Part shown: positions 53,590 through 64,000 of the stretch, one piece after another
How positions within the stretch are numbered: the stretch's first letter is position 1
How the letters are laid out: each line of letters begins with the position of its first letter
Assembly: GCF_028747805.1 (NCBI RefSeq)
Contig: NZ_CP114887.1
Location: 861,501-925,500, forward strand
Reading direction: 5' to 3'
From: Solibacillus daqui
GTDB taxonomy: Bacteria > Bacillota > Bacilli > Bacillales_A > Planococcaceae
Length of the DNA: 64,000 nucleotides
Notes under the pieces: generated by a model
What the model saw: the letters and a program-made list of their open reading frames with translations, nothing else
Databases searched by the model: none
What the model was told of the DNA's origin: nothing
Made by a program: the position numbers and the translations under genes

Positions 53590-54876
53590 ATGTCTTCTAA
53601 AGCAGTATTAGATATTAATGACAAACCTAGTGCCGTACAACTTATTACACTTAGTTTGCAACATTTATTTGCTATGTTCGGTTCAACCATTTTAGTACCA
53701 ACATTAGTAGGGTTAGAACCTTCAATCGCATTATTAACAAGCGGTATCGCAACGATTATTTTCTTATTAATAACACAATTTAAAGTTCCTGCCTATTTAG
53801 GGTCTTCATTTGCTTTCATTTCACCAATTATTACTGTGGCAGGCTTAGATGCTTCAGGTATGGCCGTTAATCCAGGAAATGCGATGATTGGGGCAATGGC
53901 GGTCGGAATTGTTTATGCGATAGTCGCATTACTAATTCGTATGACCGGTTACAAATGGTTAATGGCTTTATTACCACCAATCGTTGTAGCACCCGTAATT
54001 ATCGTTATAGGTTTAGGTTTAGCAGGTACAGCAGTAGATATGGCGATGAACGTAAACGGCGAATATAACGGATTACATTTTTCAGCTGCGTTAGTAACTT
54101 TATTCACAGCAATCATTTTCAACGTATACTTTAAAAATATTTTAAGCGCAATGCCAATATTATTAGGTTTAGTTGTCGGTTATCTATATTCGTTAGCAAT
54201 TGGGATTGTTAACTTTGCCCCAGTTAAAGAAGCAAGCTGGTTTGCATTACCGAAGTTCTTAATTCCTGGTGTTGACTATGATTTCACGATTACAGGTACG
54301 ATTTTACTGGCAATGGTTCCAGTTGTAATTGTAACGATTTCTGAACATATCGGTCACCAATTAGTATTAGGGAAAGTAGTAAACCGTAACTATGTGAAAG
54401 ATCCAGGTTTAGACCGCTCGCTATTAGGGGATGGTTTAGGGACATTAGTTAGTGCATTAATCGGTGGTCCACCAAAAACAACTTACGGTGAAAACATTGG
54501 TGTATTAGCCATTACACGTGTCTATTCGGTATATGTAATCTTTGGAGCAGCAATTGCCGCGGTTATTATTTCTTTCTTCGGTAAAGTAATGGCGATCATT
54601 TCAACAATACCGGTATCTGTTTTAGGTGGTATTTCCATTCTATTGTTTGGTATTATCGCATCAAGTGGTTTACGGATGTTCGTAGATAACAATGTAGATT
54701 TCGGGAACAACCGTAACATGGTAATTGCATCGGTAATTTTAGTAATCGGTATCGGTGGCGCGAAAGTTGAATTCGGTTCACTCGTTGTATCTGGGATGGC
54801 ATTAGCAGCTATTATCGGAGTATTATTAAACTTAATCTTACCTGGCCGTGATAAGACGGTAGAAGATTTTGACTAA
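53590..54876 (+). CDS. pyrP: Uracil permease PyrP (UraA family)
   Basis: 428-residue membrane transporter with about 12-14 helices of the nucleobase:cation symporter (NCS2) family. Seen: LQHLFAMFGSTILVPTLVGL (about 19-38), GSSFAFISPI (about 78-87), TISEHIGHQLVLG (about 251-263, with the substrate-binding Glu) and GGPPKTTYGENIGVLAIT (about 293-310). Imports uracil by proton symport. In B. subtilis an attenuator precedes pyrP; here the gap to pyrR is too short to hold one. Confidence 0.95.
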   Translation: MSSKAVLDINDKPSAVQLITLSLQHLFAMFGSTILVPTLVGLEPSIALLTSGIATIIFLLITQFKVPAYLGSSFAFISPIITVAGLDASGMAVNPGNAMIGAMAVGIVYAIVALLIRMTGYKWLMALLPPIVVAPVIIVIGLGLAGTAVDMAMNVNGEYNGLHFSAALVTLFTAIIFNVYFKNILSAMPILLGLVVGYLYSLAIGIVNFAPVKEASWFALPKFLIPGVDYDFTITGTILLAMVPVVIVTISEHIGHQLVLGKVVNRNYVKDPGLDRSLLGDGLGTLVSALIGGPPKTTYGENIGVLAITRVYSVYVIFGAAIAAVIISFFGKVMAIISTIPVSVLGGISILLFGIIASSGLRMFVDNNVDFGNNRNMVIASVILVIGIGGAKVEFGSLVVSGMALAAIIGVLLNLILPGRDKTVEDFD

Positions 54877-54889
54877 CTTTATAAGCAGT

Positions 54890-55012
54890 ACCTTTTAACA
54901 TTGTCCAGAGAGGCAATAAAGGGTAAGGCAACTTAGGCGGATAGTGAAAAACGATCACGCTTAGCTTGTCACACCCTTTAAACCTCGCTCTGTGAATTAG
55001 CGAGGTTTTTTT
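54890..55012 (+). promoter_or_regulatory. PyrR-dependent attenuator between pyrP and pyrB
   Basis: TTGTCCAGAGAGGCAA (54901-54916) is the PyrR binding hairpin. AAAGGGT (54918-54924) can pair with ACCCTTT (54973-54979) to form the antiterminator. The terminator stem is AAACCTCGCT / AGCGAGGTTT (54980-55008) with a T run. It gives separate control of the biosynthetic genes from pyrB on. Confidence 0.9.
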
Positions 55013-55089
55013 AGTGGATATGAATGCAACAACTTTTCAATAAAATACACATTTTGCTAAAGTGTATATTCAAAATCGGAGGCGCGAGC

Positions 55090-55968
55090 ATGAAAAATTT
55101 ATTATCGATGGAACATTTATCGAATGAGGAAATCATAGCGATTTTAGATCGAGCACAAGACTTCGAAAACGGAATGGAGCCTAATTTAAAACGCTCTTAC
55201 AATGTAGCAAATCTTTTCTTTGAACCAAGTACTCGTACAAAAACAAGCTTTGAAATGGCGGAGCGACGCATTGGTTGTACAGTAATCCCATTTGATGCAG
55301 GTTTTTCAAGTACGACAAAAGGTGAAACGATGTATGACACAGTCAAAACATTAGAAATGATTGGGATTGACGCAGTGATTATTCGTGATAAGGAAGATGA
55401 GTATTACAACGAATTACTAGAAGGGATTAACTGTGCGGTCATTAACGCAGGAGATGGTGCAGGTCAGCATCCATCACAAAGCCTACTAGATCTTTATACG
55501 ATTCGCAAAGAGTTTGGCAAGTTCGAAGGTTTAAATATTACAATTGTCGGTGATATTTCACATAGCCGTGTCGCAAAATCAAATGCGACTGCACTAACGC
55601 GTTTAGGTGCAAATGTACGATTTTTATGTCCACCAGCGTGGGCGGGAGATTTTGAAGCAGCACATAGTTGGGATGAAGTGTTAACAGATAGTGATGTCAT
55701 CATGTTGTTACGTATTCAGCACGAACGTCATTCAGTAAGTAAAAATTTTTCAAAAGAAAGCTATCATGAAGAATTTGGTTTAACACCAGAGCGTGAAAAG
55801 CAAATGAAAGATGGGGCAATCATAATGCACCCTGCACCAGTAAATCGTGATGTTGAAATTGCGGATGAATTAGTCGAATGTGAGCGTTCAAGAATTTTTG
55901 AACAAGTTCGAAATGGCGTGTTCACACGAATGGCTATCGTAGAAACAATTTTGAAAGGAAGAGAATAA
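55090..55968 (+). CDS. pyrB: Aspartate carbamoyltransferase
   Basis: 292-residue catalytic subunit joining carbamoyl phosphate and aspartate. Seen: the carbamoyl-phosphate motif EPSTRTKTSFEMAERR (about 42-57), AGDGAGQHPSQSLLDLYTI (about 120-138) and MHPAPVNRDVEI (about 247-258). As in B. subtilis there is no regulatory PyrI subunit gene next to it. The frame reaches back to 55024, but GGAGG lies 8 bases before ATG 55090 and this matches the family start. The next gene follows directly. Confidence 0.96.
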   Translation: MKNLLSMEHLSNEEIIAILDRAQDFENGMEPNLKRSYNVANLFFEPSTRTKTSFEMAERRIGCTVIPFDAGFSSTTKGETMYDTVKTLEMIGIDAVIIRDKEDEYYNELLEGINCAVINAGDGAGQHPSQSLLDLYTIRKEFGKFEGLNITIVGDISHSRVAKSNATALTRLGANVRFLCPPAWAGDFEAAHSWDEVLTDSDVIMLLRIQHERHSVSKNFSKESYHEEFGLTPEREKQMKDGAIIMHPAPVNRDVEIADELVECERSRIFEQVRNGVFTRMAIVETILKGRE

Positions 55969-57243
55969 ATGACAACAGTACTTCAAAACGTAAAACTAAT
56001 AAATGATCAAGGTGAATTAGTAGTTTCTTCTATTATAATGGATGACGGCAAAATTGTTTCAATCGGTGGAGACATTCCAACGGGAGCGGAAGTAATTGAC
56101 GGTAAAGGTCACTTCGCTTCACCAGGTTTCGTAGATGTCCATACACATTTACGTGAACCAGGTTTTGAGCATAAAGAAACGATTGCAACAGGTACAGCTT
56201 CTGCAGCAAAGGGTGGCTTCACAACGATTTGTGCGATGCCAAACACAAAGCCAGTACCAGATTCAATCGAAAATATGCAATTAATTAATGGCCTAATTAA
56301 AGATAGTGCAGTCATTCGCGTATTACCATATGGCTCGTTAACAAAAGACATTTCAGGCGAAGTGCGCACAGATATGGCAGAGCTAAAAGCAAATGGCGCA
56401 GTAGCATTTTCAGACGACGGTGTAGGCATTCAGCTTGCTTCAACAATGTATGAGCAAATGCAACAAGCGGCGAAATTAGATGCAGTTGTTGTTGCACACT
56501 GTGAAGATAACTCATTAATTTATGACGGCGTTATGCACGAAGGTACGCGTAATAAAGAGCTTGGCTTACCAGGTATTCCATCAATCTGTGAATCAGTGCA
56601 AATCGCGCGAGATGTACTATTAGCGGAAGCTGCTGGTGCTCGTTACCACGTATGTCACGTATCAACAAAAGAATCAGTACGTGCTGTGCGTGATGCAAAA
56701 GCTGCTGGTATCAAAGTAACAGCAGAGGTTTGTCCACACCACTTACTATTAGAAGAAATGGACATCCCATCAGATGATGCAAACTGGAAAATGAACCCAC
56801 CATTACGAGCATTAGATGATAAAGATTCATTACACGCAGCATTATTAGATGGAACAATTGATTGTATCGCAACAGACCATGCACCACATACAGTAGAAGA
56901 AAAATGCTGTGGTATGGTGGGCGCACCATTCGGGATTGTAGGCTTTGAAACAGCATTCCCATTACTATACACGAGTTTTGTAGAAACAGGGAAATGGACA
57001 TTAAAGCAATTAGTTGATTGGATGAGCGTAAAGGCAGCTGAAATTTTCGACTTACCATATGGTACATTAACGGTTGGAGCTTCAGCGGACATTGTATTAA
57101 TCGACCTTGAAAAAGAGCAAACAGTTGATGCAGAAGGATTTGTATCTAAAGGCCGTAACACACCATTCAATGGATGGGTTGCAAAAGGTTGGCCGGTAGT
57201 AACTATTTTCGAAGGCAATATCGTATATCAGGAGGCAGAATAA
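55969..57243 (+). CDS. pyrC: Dihydroorotase
   Basis: 424-residue zinc amidohydrolase closing carbamoyl aspartate to dihydroorotate. Seen: the metal site [17 protein letters not shown] (about 57-73), AMPNTKPV (about 88-95), [11 protein letters not shown] (about 174-184), YHVCHVST (about 225-232), and CIATDHAPH with the metal-bound Asp (about 302-310). Class I form of about 430 residues. RBS AAAGGAAGAG at the end of pyrB; TAA shares a base with the ATG of carA. Confidence 0.96.
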   Translation: MTTVLQNVKLINDQGELVVSSIIMDDGKIVSIGGDIPTGAEVIDGKGHFASPGFVDVHTHLREPGFEHKETIATGTASAAKGGFTTICAMPNTKPVPDSIENMQLINGLIKDSAVIRVLPYGSLTKDISGEVRTDMAELKANGAVAFSDDGVGIQLASTMYEQMQQAAKLDAVVVAHCEDNSLIYDGVMHEGTRNKELGLPGIPSICESVQIARDVLLAEAAGARYHVCHVSTKESVRAVRDAKAAGIKVTAEVCPHHLLLEEMDIPSDDANWKMNPPLRALDDKDSLHAALLDGTIDCIATDHAPHTVEEKCCGMVGAPFGIVGFETAFPLLYTSFVETGKWTLKQLVDWMSVKAAEIFDLPYGTLTVGASADIVLIDLEKEQTVDAEGFVSKGRNTPFNGWVAKGWPVVTIFEGNIVYQEAE

Positions 57244-58343
57244 TGAAAAAGCGTTTATTAATTTTAGAAGACGGAACAGTATTTACAGGTACGGCATTCG
57301 GTAGTGAACAAGCTAGCCAAGGTGAAGTAGTGTTCACGACAGGTATGACAGGCTACCAAGAAACATTATCTGACCCTTCTTTCTACGGTCAAATCGTAAC
57401 ATTAACATATCCATTAATCGGTAACTACGGGATTAACCGTGACGACTTTGAATCAATTTCGCCAGCTATCCGTGGTTTCGTTGTTCGTGAATTAGCGGAT
57501 CAACCATCGAACTGGCGCTCAGATATGACATTAGATGAATATTTAACATCACAAAATATTCCTGGTATCGAGGGAATTGATACACGTAAATTAACACGTA
57601 TCATCCGTGCAAAAGGAGCAGTACGCGCGATTTTAACGGAAGCAGATGCAGAAGTAGATGTAGAAAAAATCGTAGCAGAGCTTCAAAATACACCATTCAT
57701 TACACATCATGTACGTGAAGTATCGCCAAAAGCAGCATATCCATCTCCAGGTCGCGGTAAGCGTGTTGTGTTATTAGACTTCGGTATGAAGCACGGCATT
57801 TTACGCGAACTAAATAAGCGTGATTGTGATGTAATCGTTGTTCCTTACAACACAACAGCAGAGCAAATTTTAGCAATGCACCCAGATGGCATTATGCTAT
57901 CAAACGGTCCTGGTAACCCAGAAGATGTAACAGAAGGTATCGAAACGATCAAAGGTTTAATCGGCAAGGTTCCAATTTTCGGTATTTGCTTAGGTCACCA
58001 ACTATTCTCATTAGCATGTGGTGCAAAATCGTTTAAATTACCATTCGGTCACCGTGGCGGAAATCACCCTGTAAAAGATTTACGAACAGGTCGTACAGAC
58101 TTAACATCTCAAAATCATGGCTATGCAATTGACATTGAGTCATTAAAAGATACAGATTTAGAATTAACGCACGTTGCACTGAACGACGGTACTTGTGAAG
58201 GTGTACGTCATAAAAAGTACCCAGTGTTTACAGTACAATACCACCCAGAAGCTTCACCTGGCCCTGAAGATTCAAATCACTTATTCGACGAGTTTATTGA
58301 AATGATGGAACAAGAAGCAGCAAAGGAGAATCAACATGCCTAA
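57243..58343 (+). CDS. pyrAA: Carbamoyl-phosphate synthase, small (glutaminase) subunit
   Basis: 366 residues. N-terminal small-subunit domain ([27 protein letters not shown]) and C-terminal class I amidotransferase domain with the nucleophile Cys in [15 protein letters not shown] (about 242-256) and the His/Glu of [12 protein letters not shown] (about 337-348). It releases ammonia from glutamine for the large subunit. The start ATG overlaps the pyrC stop (TAATG), after GGAGG. Overlaps pyrAB by eight bases. Confidence 0.96.
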   Translation: MKKRLLILEDGTVFTGTAFGSEQASQGEVVFTTGMTGYQETLSDPSFYGQIVTLTYPLIGNYGINRDDFESISPAIRGFVVRELADQPSNWRSDMTLDEYLTSQNIPGIEGIDTRKLTRIIRAKGAVRAILTEADAEVDVEKIVAELQNTPFITHHVREVSPKAAYPSPGRGKRVVLLDFGMKHGILRELNKRDCDVIVVPYNTTAEQILAMHPDGIMLSNGPGNPEDVTEGIETIKGLIGKVPIFGICLGHQLFSLACGAKSFKLPFGHRGGNHPVKDLRTGRTDLTSQNHGYAIDIESLKDTDLELTHVALNDGTCEGVRHKKYPVFTVQYHPEASPGPEDSNHLFDEFIEMMEQEAAKENQHA

Positions 58344-61300
58344 ACGTACAGATATTGAAACTATTTTAGTAATCGGATCAGGTCCAATTGTAATTGGACA
58401 AGCAGCAGAGTTTGACTATGCAGGAACACAAGCGTGTCTTTCATTAAAAGAGGAAGGCTATAAAGTAATTTTAATTAACTCAAACCCTGCGACAATTATG
58501 ACAGATACAGAAATCGCAGATAAAGTATACATCGAGCCAATTTCTTTAGAGTTCGTATCACGTATTTTACGAAAAGAGCGCCCAGATGCAATCCTTTCCA
58601 CATTAGGTGGTCAAACAGGATTAAACATGGCAATCGAACTTGATGAGTCAGGTATTTTAGATGAGCTTGGAATCGAAATTTTAGGAACAAAATTAGATGC
58701 GATCCATAAAGCAGAGGACCGCGACTTATTCCGTAACTTAATGTACGAATTAGGTGCACCAGTTCCTGAGTCTGACATTATTCACAATATGGAAGAAGCA
58801 AAAGCATTCGTTGCTAAAATCGGTTACCCAGTAATCGTACGTCCTGCATTCACACTTGGTGGTACTGGTGGCGGTATTTGTTACAATGACCAAGACTTAC
58901 AAGAAATCGTTACTTCAGGTCTAAAATATTCACCAGTAACACAATGCTTACTTGAAAAATCAATTGCAGGCTTTAAAGAAATTGAATATGAAGTAATGCG
59001 TGACGCAGCGGACAACGCAATCGTAGTTTGTAACATGGAAAACTTCGACCCAGTAGGTATCCATACAGGGGACTCAATCGTAGTAGCACCAACACAAACA
59101 TTATCTGACCGCGAAAACCAAATGCTTCGTAATATCTCACTTGATATTATCCGTGCATTAAAAATCGAGGGTGGCTGTAACGTTCAATTAGCGTTAGACC
59201 CATACTCATTCCAATACTATGTAATCGAAGTAAACCCACGTGTATCTCGTTCTTCAGCTTTAGCGTCAAAAGCAACGGGTTACCCAATCGCAAAATTAGC
59301 AGCGAAAATCGCAGTTGGTTTAACGTTAGATGAAATCAAAAACCCAGTAACTGGTTCAACATTTGCATGCTTCGAACCAGCACTTGACTATATCGTAGCA
59401 AAAATTCCACGCTGGCCGTTCGATAAATTCGAATCTGCAAAACGTAACTTAGGTACACAAATGAAGGCAACTGGTGAAGTAATGGCGCTAGGTCGTACGT
59501 TCGAGGAAGCGATCTTAAAAGCCGTACGCTCACTTGAAACAGGTCACGTACACATCGAAATGAAGCACCCTGAAGAATTATCAGATGCTTGGATCGAAAA
59601 ACGTATTAAAAAAGCAGGGGACGAGCGCTTATTCTTCATCGGTGAAGCACTACGTCGCGGCGTAACAATCGAAACAATCCATGAATGGTCAGCAATTGAC
59701 TTATGGTTCTTAAATAAATTAAAGAAAATCGTGGATATGGAAACAACGCTTGCTAACAACGTCAACGACAAAGACGTATTACGCACAGCAAAACGTCTAG
59801 GCTTTGCAGATAAAAAGGTTGCAGAGCTTTGGAACACAACGGAAAGTGCAATCTACGCATTCCGTAAAGAAACAGGCATCATTCCTGTGTACAAAATGGT
59901 GGATACTTGTGCAGCGGAATTCGAGTCAAACACACCATACTTCTACGGGACATACGAAGATGAAAACGAGTCAATTCGCTCTGAAAAAGAGTCAGTAATC
60001 GTACTTGGTTCAGGTCCAATCCGTATCGGGCAAGGGGTAGAATTCGACTACGCAACAGTACACTCTGTATGGGCGATTCAAGAAGCGGGCTATGAGGCAA
60101 TCATCATTAACTCAAACCCAGAAACAGTATCAACAGACTTCTCAATTTCTGATAAGTTATACTTCGAGCCATTAACAATCGAGGACGTAATGCACATCGT
60201 AGACTTAGAGCAACCAATGGGCGTTGTTGTACAGTTCGGTGGTCAAACAGCGATTAACTTAGCAGATAAATTACAAGCAAATGGCGTGAAAATTTTAGGA
60301 ACAACGCTTGAAGATATTGACCGCGCAGAAAACCGTAACAAGTTCGAAGCAGCACTTCAAGAGCTAAAAATTCCACAGCCAGCTGGTGAAACAGCGGTAT
60401 CAACAGAGGAAGCATTAGCAATCGGTGAAAAATTAGGCTTCCCAGTACTTGTACGCCCATCATATGTATTAGGTGGTCGTGCGATGGAAATCGTTTATAA
60501 CTTAGACGAGCTTGCATACTATATGGAGCACGCGGTAGAAGCATCTCCAGACCACCCAGTATTAGTTGACCGTTACTTAACAGGGCAAGAAATCGAAGTA
60601 GATGCAATTTGTGATGGCGAAAATGTGTTAATCCCAGGTATTATGGAACACGTGGAACGCGCAGGGGTTCACTCAGGTGACTCGATCTCTGTATATCCAC
60701 CACAAAAATTAACAGATGCGCAAAAGCAAACACTTGTGGACTATACGACGCGTTTAGCAAAAGGTCTTGGCATTATCGGCTTAATGAACATTCAATATGT
60801 AATGAGCGAGGGGAATATTTATGTAATCGAAGTAAACCCACGTTCTTCACGTACAGTACCGTTCTTAAGTAAAATTACGAACATTCCAATGGCAAATATC
60901 GCAACAAAAGCGATTCTTGGCCAATCAATCGTAGAACAAGGATACCCAACAGGCTTAGCACCTGAAAAAACGGGCGTATTTGTAAAAGTACCAGTATTCT
61001 CATTTGCAAAATTACGCCGTGTAGACATTACATTAGGACCTGAAATGAAATCAACAGGTGAAGTAATGGGGAAAGATGCAACTTACGAAAAAGCATTATA
61101 CAAAGGTTTCGTTGCTGCAGGTATGGAAATTAAAACACATGGTACAATCCTGTTTACAGTATCAGATAAAGACAAAGAGGAAGCAGTTAGCTTAGCAAAA
61201 CGCTTCTCTACAGTGGGCTACCGAATTGTAGCAACAGAAGGAACTGCAAATTTATTCGAAGCAAATGGCGTTAAAACAGACATCGTTGAAAAAATCGGTG

Positions 61301-61533
61301 GTAAAGGAAAAACATTATTAGACATGATTCAAAACGGAGAAGCGCAATTAGTTGTTAATACGTTAACAAAAGGTAAACAACCTGCGCGTGATGGATTCCG
61401 TATCCGCCGTGAGTCAGTAGAAAATGGTGTACCTTGCTTAACTTCACTAGATACAGCAGAAGCGATGTTACGTGTTATTGAATCAATGACATTTACAGCA
61501 GAAGAAATGCCAAAAGCGGAGGTAGTACACTAA
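58336..61533 (+). CDS. pyrAB: Carbamoyl-phosphate synthase, large subunit
   Basis: 1065 residues with two homologous ATP-grasp halves, the first for carboxyphosphate (about 1-400) and the second for carbamate phosphorylation (about 550-935), an oligomerisation domain between them and a C-terminal MGS-like allosteric domain (about 935-1065), where UMP/PRPP effectors bind in the family. Seen: [22 protein letters not shown] (in part, about 12), [13 protein letters not shown] (about 167-179), [17 protein letters not shown] and [12 protein letters not shown]. Pyrimidine-type CPSase by operon context. Confidence 0.97.
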   Translation: MPKRTDIETILVIGSGPIVIGQAAEFDYAGTQACLSLKEEGYKVILINSNPATIMTDTEIADKVYIEPISLEFVSRILRKERPDAILSTLGGQTGLNMAIELDESGILDELGIEILGTKLDAIHKAEDRDLFRNLMYELGAPVPESDIIHNMEEAKAFVAKIGYPVIVRPAFTLGGTGGGICYNDQDLQEIVTSGLKYSPVTQCLLEKSIAGFKEIEYEVMRDAADNAIVVCNMENFDPVGIHTGDSIVVAPTQTLSDRENQMLRNISLDIIRALKIEGGCNVQLALDPYSFQYYVIEVNPRVSRSSALASKATGYPIAKLAAKIAVGLTLDEIKNPVTGSTFACFEPALDYIVAKIPRWPFDKFESAKRNLGTQMKATGEVMALGRTFEEAILKAVRSLETGHVHIEMKHPEELSDAWIEKRIKKAGDERLFFIGEALRRGVTIETIHEWSAIDLWFLNKLKKIVDMETTLANNVNDKDVLRTAKRLGFADKKVAELWNTTESAIYAFRKETGIIPVYKMVDTCAAEFESNTPYFYGTYEDENESIRSEKESVIVLGSGPIRIGQGVEFDYATVHSVWAIQEAGYEAIIINSNPETVSTDFSISDKLYFEPLTIEDVMHIVDLEQPMGVVVQFGGQTAINLADKLQANGVKILGTTLEDIDRAENRNKFEAALQELKIPQPAGETAVSTEEALAIGEKLGFPVLVRPSYVLGGRAMEIVYNLDELAYYMEHAVEASPDHPVLVDRYLTGQEIEVDAICDGENVLIPGIMEHVERAGVHSGDSISVYPPQKLTDAQKQTLVDYTTRLAKGLGIIGLMNIQYVMSEGNIYVIEVNPRSSRTVPFLSKITNIPMANIATKAILGQSIVEQGYPTGLAPEKTGVFVKVPVFSFAKLRRVDITLGPEMKSTGEVMGKDATYEKALYKGFVAAGMEIKTHGTILFTVSDKDKEEAVSLAKRFSTVGYRIVATEGTANLFEANGVKTDIVEKIGGKGKTLLDMIQNGEAQLVVNTLTKGKQPARDGFRIRRESVENGVPCLTSLDTAEAMLRVIESMTFTAEEMPKAEVVH

Positions 61534-61534
61534 T

Positions 61535-63215
<1,681 letters not shown>

Positions 63216-63216
<1 letters not shown>

Positions 63217-63926
63217 TGTTAAATACAAAACCGATTATTGCCTTAGACTTCCCAGGGGAAAAGGATGTACTAAATTTTTTAGCGCAATTTGATGAGAAGT
63301 TATTCGTTAAAATTGGCATGGAATTATATATGCAGGAAGGTCCGTCGATTGTTGCCAAAGTAAAGGAACAGGGCCATGATATTTTCTTGGATTTAAAATT
63401 ACATGATATTCCAAACACTGTGAAATCTGCGATGAAAGGCTTAGCACGCTTAGGTGTAGACTTAGTCAACGTACATGCTGCAGGTGGAAGTGCCATGATG
63501 GAAGGTGCGCTTGAAGGGTTAGAGGCAGGAACAGAAGCAGGTAAAACACGTGCTGCGTTAATTGCCGTTACACAATTAACATCAACAACAGAACAACAAA
63601 TGCAACAAGAGCAAAAAATTTCGTTATCGCTAAACGAATCAGTTTTACAATATGCTCAGTTATCGAAACAAGCAGGTCTTAACGGAGTTGTGTGTTCTGT
63701 ACATGAAGCAAACGCTATTCGTGAAATTTGTGGAGAAGATTTTTTACGTGTTACTCCTGGCATTCGTATGCTTGGTGGAGAAGCGCATGATCAAAAGCGT
63801 ATTGCAACTCCTGATGGTGCAAAAAAAGACGGTTCATCATTAATTGTAGTAGGTCGTGCAATTACAGGTGCACAAAATCCTGTTACTGCATACAAAGAAG
63901 TTTGTAAATTATGGGAGGCAAAATAA
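63216..63926 (+). CDS. pyrF: Orotidine 5'-phosphate decarboxylase
   Basis: 236-residue TIM-barrel enzyme converting OMP to UMP. Seen: IIALDFPGEKD (about 6-16), the catalytic DLKLHDIPNTVKSAM (about 60-74, with Lys and Asp), VNVHAAGGSAMMEGAL (about 89-104), VTPGIRMLG and VVGRAITGAQNPVTAY. The start overlaps the pyrD stop (TAATG). pyrE follows at once. Confidence 0.97.
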
Positions 63927-63927
63927 T

Positions 63928-64000
63928 ATGTCATTACAAAAAGAAATCGCACACGCAATGTTACAAGTAGGAGCTGTTGAATTAAACCCAACAGAACTTT
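63928..64000 (+). CDS. pyrE: Orotate phosphoribosyltransferase, 3' end outside window
   Basis: Only the first 24 codons are present (MSLQKEIAHAMLQVGAVELN at the start). The N-terminal helix KEIAHAMLQVGAVEL is typical of PyrE, and the place after pyrF is fixed in this operon. GGGAGG lies about 9 bases before the ATG, inside the pyrF end. Confidence 0.88.
   Translation, partial: MSLQKEIAHAMLQVGAVELNPTEL

Noticed and set aside
56655..57218. 187-codon open frame on the minus strand inside pyrC
   Set aside because: Antisense shadow of a well-conserved dihydroorotase; no start signals.

Overview
The window is a continuous stretch of core chromosome from a low-GC, endospore-forming member of the Bacillales. 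The cta, ylb, mraZ-ftsZ, spoIIGA-sigE-sigG, ylm-divIVA-ileS, lspA and pyr blocks follow one another in the order known from Bacillus subtilis. Gene losses and one displaced murE point to the Planococcaceae/Caryophanaceae side of the order (Lysinibacillus/Solibacillus-like); this placement is inferred from gene order and sequence feel, not from a search. There are no rRNA or tRNA genes, CRISPR arrays, prophages or insertion sequences. The only repeat-like material is a small hairpin element, seen twice clearly and possibly once more in part.

Layout. 1-4468: end of the caa3 cytochrome oxidase operon (ctaD, cut at its 5' end, then ctaE, ctaF, ctaG and a DUF420 protein). 4559-21607: the ylb region, with a YugN-like protein, ylbC, a displaced murE, ricF (ylbF), a degenerate GDPD-fold protein, ylbG, two unknown proteins, rsmD, coaD, ylbJ, ylbL, tmcAL (ylbM), yceD (ylbN), rpmF, an enoyl-CoA hydratase, ylbO, a biotin carrier with a carboxyltransferase, panE and a DUF3397 protein. 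21711-38321: bshC and the division and cell-wall (dcw) cluster mraZ-rsmH-ftsL-pbpB-spoVD-mraY-murD-spoVE-divIB-ylxW-ylxX-sbp-ftsA-ftsZ, which lacks murE, murG and murB. 38513-44320: spoIIGA-sigE-sigG, then ylmC, ylmE, sepF, ylmG, ylmH and divIVA (ylmD is missing). 44331-52625: a T-box-controlled ileS, azlCD, a hairpin repeat region, a FIST sensor paired with a cytosolic chemoreceptor, lspA and a pseudouridine synthase. 52629-64000: the PyrR-controlled UMP operon pyrR-P-B-C-AA-AB-K-D-F-E, with pyrE cut by the window end.

How the genes work together. The dcw and ylm blocks supply septal peptidoglycan synthesis (PbpB, MraY, MurD, DivIB, FtsL), Z-ring assembly and anchoring (FtsZ, FtsA, SepF) and pole/septum marking (DivIVA). 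Sporulation genes are interleaved with them (spoVD, spoVE, spoIIGA, sigE, sigG, ylbJ, ylbO), several with recognisable sigma-E or sigma-F/G type promoters. The pyr operon makes UMP from glutamine, bicarbonate and aspartate under two visible PyrR attenuators.

Most notable observations: (1) a dispersed hairpin element whose two copies keep their pairing by compensatory base changes, one copy lying inside the ileS T-box leader; (2) murE moved out of the dcw cluster, with DNAR in place of the usual DNPR motif; (3) a GDPD-fold protein that has lost most catalytic and metal-binding residues; (4) helically phased GTGG repeats in front of mraZ, resembling MraZ operators; (5) a probable CTG start for spoVE and an ATG-less start for ylbJ.
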